Shown here one piece after another: positions 18,118 to 20,079 of a stretch of DNA of 20,079 bases; position 1 is the stretch's first letter; each line of letters begins with the position of its first letter. The notes below the pieces were generated by a model. The model was not told the origin of the DNA. It worked only from the letters and a program-made list of their open reading frames with translations, and ran no database searches. This stretch comes from Chara braunii (Eukaryota; Streptophyta; Charophyceae; Charales; Characeae), in the NCBI GenBank assembly GCA_003427395.1, contig BFEA01000083.1, forward strand, positions 2,790,426-2,810,504, written 5' to 3'. The position numbers and the translations under genes were made by a program.

Positions 18118-19242
18118 GGGTCAGGGCACGCGGGCAGGAGTCAACTGCAGGTCGGTCTTAGTCCTTCTAGGTGCACGTCTGGGGATCCTTTGCCTTCCTT
18201 GACTTCTCCAGATGTAGGGACGCATCGTGTCGCCACACCGAAAATCCTCAAGTTTGTCTGCCAGGGTGACACGTATTCGCTTCGGGAAGAGGTTGGAGGG
18301 AATGAGGTTGGAGGAATGGGCGTTGTGCGTGACAACTTTGGAGGGGAGTCGACTTCTTCGGAGAAGAAGCGCGAGCGACAGAAGACGGTACGAGATGAGG
18401 TGGCGGAACAAACCAGATACATGAAGAGGATGAAAGGATCCTCGGAGCCGATGATTGGCGAGGATGAAGGTGACGTCGTGGAACGTGTCATGGGAAAACG
18501 GACGCCAAGGATGCGTGGCGCACAAGAAGAAGAAGTCAAAAAGAGGCAGTCGACGCAAGAACATGGAACAACACGTAAGAAAGCGAAGAGGGTGGGCGGT
18601 TTAACCATTGACGAAGGGCAAGCAGTGGAAGCTATGGGTGAAGGAGATTCGACTCGTCAAGGCATTACCGGCACGGGAGTACCTTCCGAGAAATCTAAAA
18701 GGAAACTGGCAGCTGAAGAAGGCGATGGTCAGAAGAAAGCTCAGAGGAGGAAGACTGGTGAGGGGACGAGTGGTGGCGAAAGGGCAGTTGCTAGGCAATA
18801 CGACGAAGCAGCGGCGTTGTGGCTCGAATACGAACGAAACGATGATGGTGACATCGTGGAGAAGGAACACCCAATTCAACTGGTCATCGACCCCAGGAAG
18901 GTCTGCGATATCCCGCTGTGGGAAAGCTATTATAATCACTGTAGTCTCACTCGGGATGGTATGGAGGACATCAAGAATGCGATGCTAAGGAAGTTCCACG
19001 AGGAGAAGGCAAAGATATGGACGAAAAACACTTTGGTTCTAACTCCCATCTACAAGCCGGTGACGCAGAACCCGAAGAGAGCTCGGAGGGTTCACAAGGA
19101 TGTCTTCAAGCCAGAGGACAAGGACAACTACTTCGATTACCCCATGAATGGAGAACCCACCGTGGCTGCTGTGAAGGAATTGGACGGTGAGCCAATATTC
19201 GAATTGTGGAAGATGGAGTCGTGGCCAGCGAGAGTCGTGTGA
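18118..19242 (+). CDS. C-terminal part: basic linker plus possible ParB-like domain
   Basis: This frame is open from just after a TGA at 18115-18117 to a TGA at 19240-19242. It lacks an in-frame ATG at its left end. From about 18190 it appears to continue the upstream protein one base out of frame. A long Lys/Arg/Glu-rich linker with nuclear-signal-like clusters (KKRER, RKKAKR, KSKRK, KKAQRRK) covers about 18355-18790. A globular part follows (18800-19242): HPIQLVIDPRKVCDIP, then a helix-rich stretch, TLVLTPIYKP, and YFDYPMNGEPTVAAVKEL. This order (substrate-site strand, helices, 'PI' strand, then a glycine-containing box) recalls the ParB/sulfiredoxin fold. In such proteins the box normally has G-x-(H/R); here it reads GEPT, so activity would be doubtful. 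The fold call is inference. Confidence 0.65.
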   Translation, partial: GSGHAGRSQLQVGLSPSRCTSGDPLPSLTSPDVGTHRVATPKILKFVCQGDTYSLREEVGGNEVGGMGVVRDNFGGESTSSEKKRERQKTVRDEVAEQTRYMKRMKGSSEPMIGEDEGDVVERVMGKRTPRMRGAQEEEVKKRQSTQEHGTTRKKAKRVGGLTIDEGQAVEAMGEGDSTRQGITGTGVPSEKSKRKLAAEEGDGQKKAQRRKTGEGTSGGERAVARQYDEAAALWLEYERNDDGDIVEKEHPIQLVIDPRKVCDIPLWESYYNHCSLTRDGMEDIKNAMLRKFHEEKAKIWTKNTLVLTPIYKPVTQNPKRARRVHKDVFKPEDKDNYFDYPMNGEPTVAAVKELDGEPIFELWKMESWPARVV

Positions 19243-19489
19243 TTCTCCGATGAAGACTTTGGGGGGTATTTCTAGGTCAATCTAGCGGAGAACACAAGAC
19301 ACACGATGGCTGTTCAAGGAAACCCTTCCGGCAAGGAGGCTGAAAAACAAGCGTTTCTCAAGTTCCAGAAATTGCTTTTGGGAAAGAGTTCCAACGACGC
19401 TCGTTGGAGGATGGCACGTAATCCGACAACGCTCGCCAACAAGGAGAAAGTTGCGGCTATTTGCAATGCATTACGGCAATGGGTGCCGC

Positions 19490-20079
19490 TGTCGAGCGCA
19501 TCGGCCCGACACTGCTCGTAATAGCGTGGGACCCTCTCGGCCGCGTCACGCAGGAGTTGGACTAACCTTTTCGCGAACACACAAATGGAGTTTCCTTAGG
19601 CCGCTCCGGCCGAGTGTGCCAGCCATACCTCTCGCGAGCCCCTACGACAGGATAGGGCCTACACGAGGCACAACTTACCTCCACCTTATAGGAGTTGTCA
19701 CCTCCCTTCGGTGGGCGTATCCCCACCGAGCTACCAGTCCACAGTACGAAAGCTACTCGATTGCAATCGCAAAGGTGGACCAGCCGAGGGCGTTTCTCGT
19801 TCGCTGTAGCATAGGGGGTACGCGAGGTAGCACGCATATCGGACCCGCACGAGGACCGACACCTTGGGGGGCTGAAGTCGCAAGGGCGGTTCGTCGCCGG
19901 TCGGCTACGACGTATCCCACTTACCACGCATACACTACTCTACAGACACAAAGGGAACGCATACACGCACACACACACGAAACAACACGGCACAAACAAC
20001 GCGACAACGCTCCTAGCCCCTCAGTAGCCGTCCCATAACCTTTCGACGCGGAATTCGTGTGGGCGTTGCGTGCGAGGCT
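19490..20079 (-). repeat. Inverted copy of the terminal module (LTR end), runs off the window
   Basis: Read on the minus strand, this matches 14540-15131 and its relatives: GGGACGGCTACTGAGGGGCTAG near 20036 down through a TG microsatellite, CGAACGAGAAACG, GGACTGGTAGCTCGG, and ending GATGCGCTCGACA at 19490. On the plus strand it therefore begins TGTCGAGCGC, giving a TG start. It interrupts the pseudogene frame. Whether it is the full ~3.9-kb repeat or only the ~665-bp module cannot be told, because about 75 bases more would be needed to reach the module's other end. Confidence 0.8.

Larger units (their letters stand above)
17537..19489 (+). pseudogene. Disrupted gene of an expanded hypothetical family, cut by a repeat insertion
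   Basis: The two coding parts and a third piece appear to be one ancestral gene. Lesions in order are: TAA at 18065-18067 with the frame open beyond it; a one-base frame change around 18190-18200; TGA at 19240-19242 (in the context ARVV-stop-FSDEDFGGYF, so probably a former Trp codon); and TAG at 19273-19275. The same frame then stays open through AENTRHTMAVQGN and a Lys/Ala/Leu-rich helix to QWVP at about 19485. There it stops abruptly at TGTCGAGCGC, the edge of the inverted ~665-bp module. From memory the family is abundant in Chara braunii (not verified). An intron could remove the first two lesions, but not the last two or the truncation. Confidence 0.7.

Overview
The window looks like repeat-dense nuclear DNA of a plant-lineage eukaryote. 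It contains a U6 spliceosomal RNA-like sequence, many microsatellites, long decayed retroelement-like repeats and a single recognisable protein-coding relic. The predicted protein resembles, from memory only, a large family of hypothetical proteins that I associate with the charophyte alga Chara braunii. I hold that assignment at moderate confidence; it rests on no search. No bacterial operon, CRISPR array, rRNA or intact tRNA was seen.

Layout: 1-752 is a decayed ~80-bp tandem repeat. 838-1035 is a split CT microsatellite. 1036-2374 is unassigned. 2375-6257 and 11247-15131 are two direct copies of one ~3.88-kb repeat. Each copy begins with a TG after a purine-rich tract and ends in ...CTCG(A/G)CA, so an old LTR pair with very long LTRs is the simplest reading. 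The ~5 kb between them (6258-11246) has one modest open frame (6485-6964), a U6 snRNA-like sequence at 9051-9123, and otherwise decayed sequence in which I could not recognise gag or pol. The last ~665 bp of the long repeat is duplicated in tandem at 15132-15801 and appears again, inverted, at 19490-20079, where it runs off the edge.

Each long repeat carries an array of short hairpins (11 in copy A, 7 in copy B). Their loop is nearly constant (CCATAAGTTTGG), while their stems differ from hairpin to hairpin yet mostly still pair. More paired structures and a ~122-bp alternating tandem repeat lie downstream. This hairpin array is the most unusual thing in the window.

15802-17536 is a promoter-like and repeat-rich leader: a TATA box, 39-bp and 18-bp tandem repeats, AT/GA microsatellites and a 7-copy ~26-bp motif. 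It leads into a protein-coding relic at 17537-19489. That relic is one ancestral reading frame broken by an in-frame TAA, a frameshift, a TGA and a TAG, and cut off at its 3' end by the inverted repeat copy. Its C-terminal part may have a ParB/sulfiredoxin-like fold (inference). The window therefore looks like accessory, retroelement-shaped DNA with no clearly intact gene.
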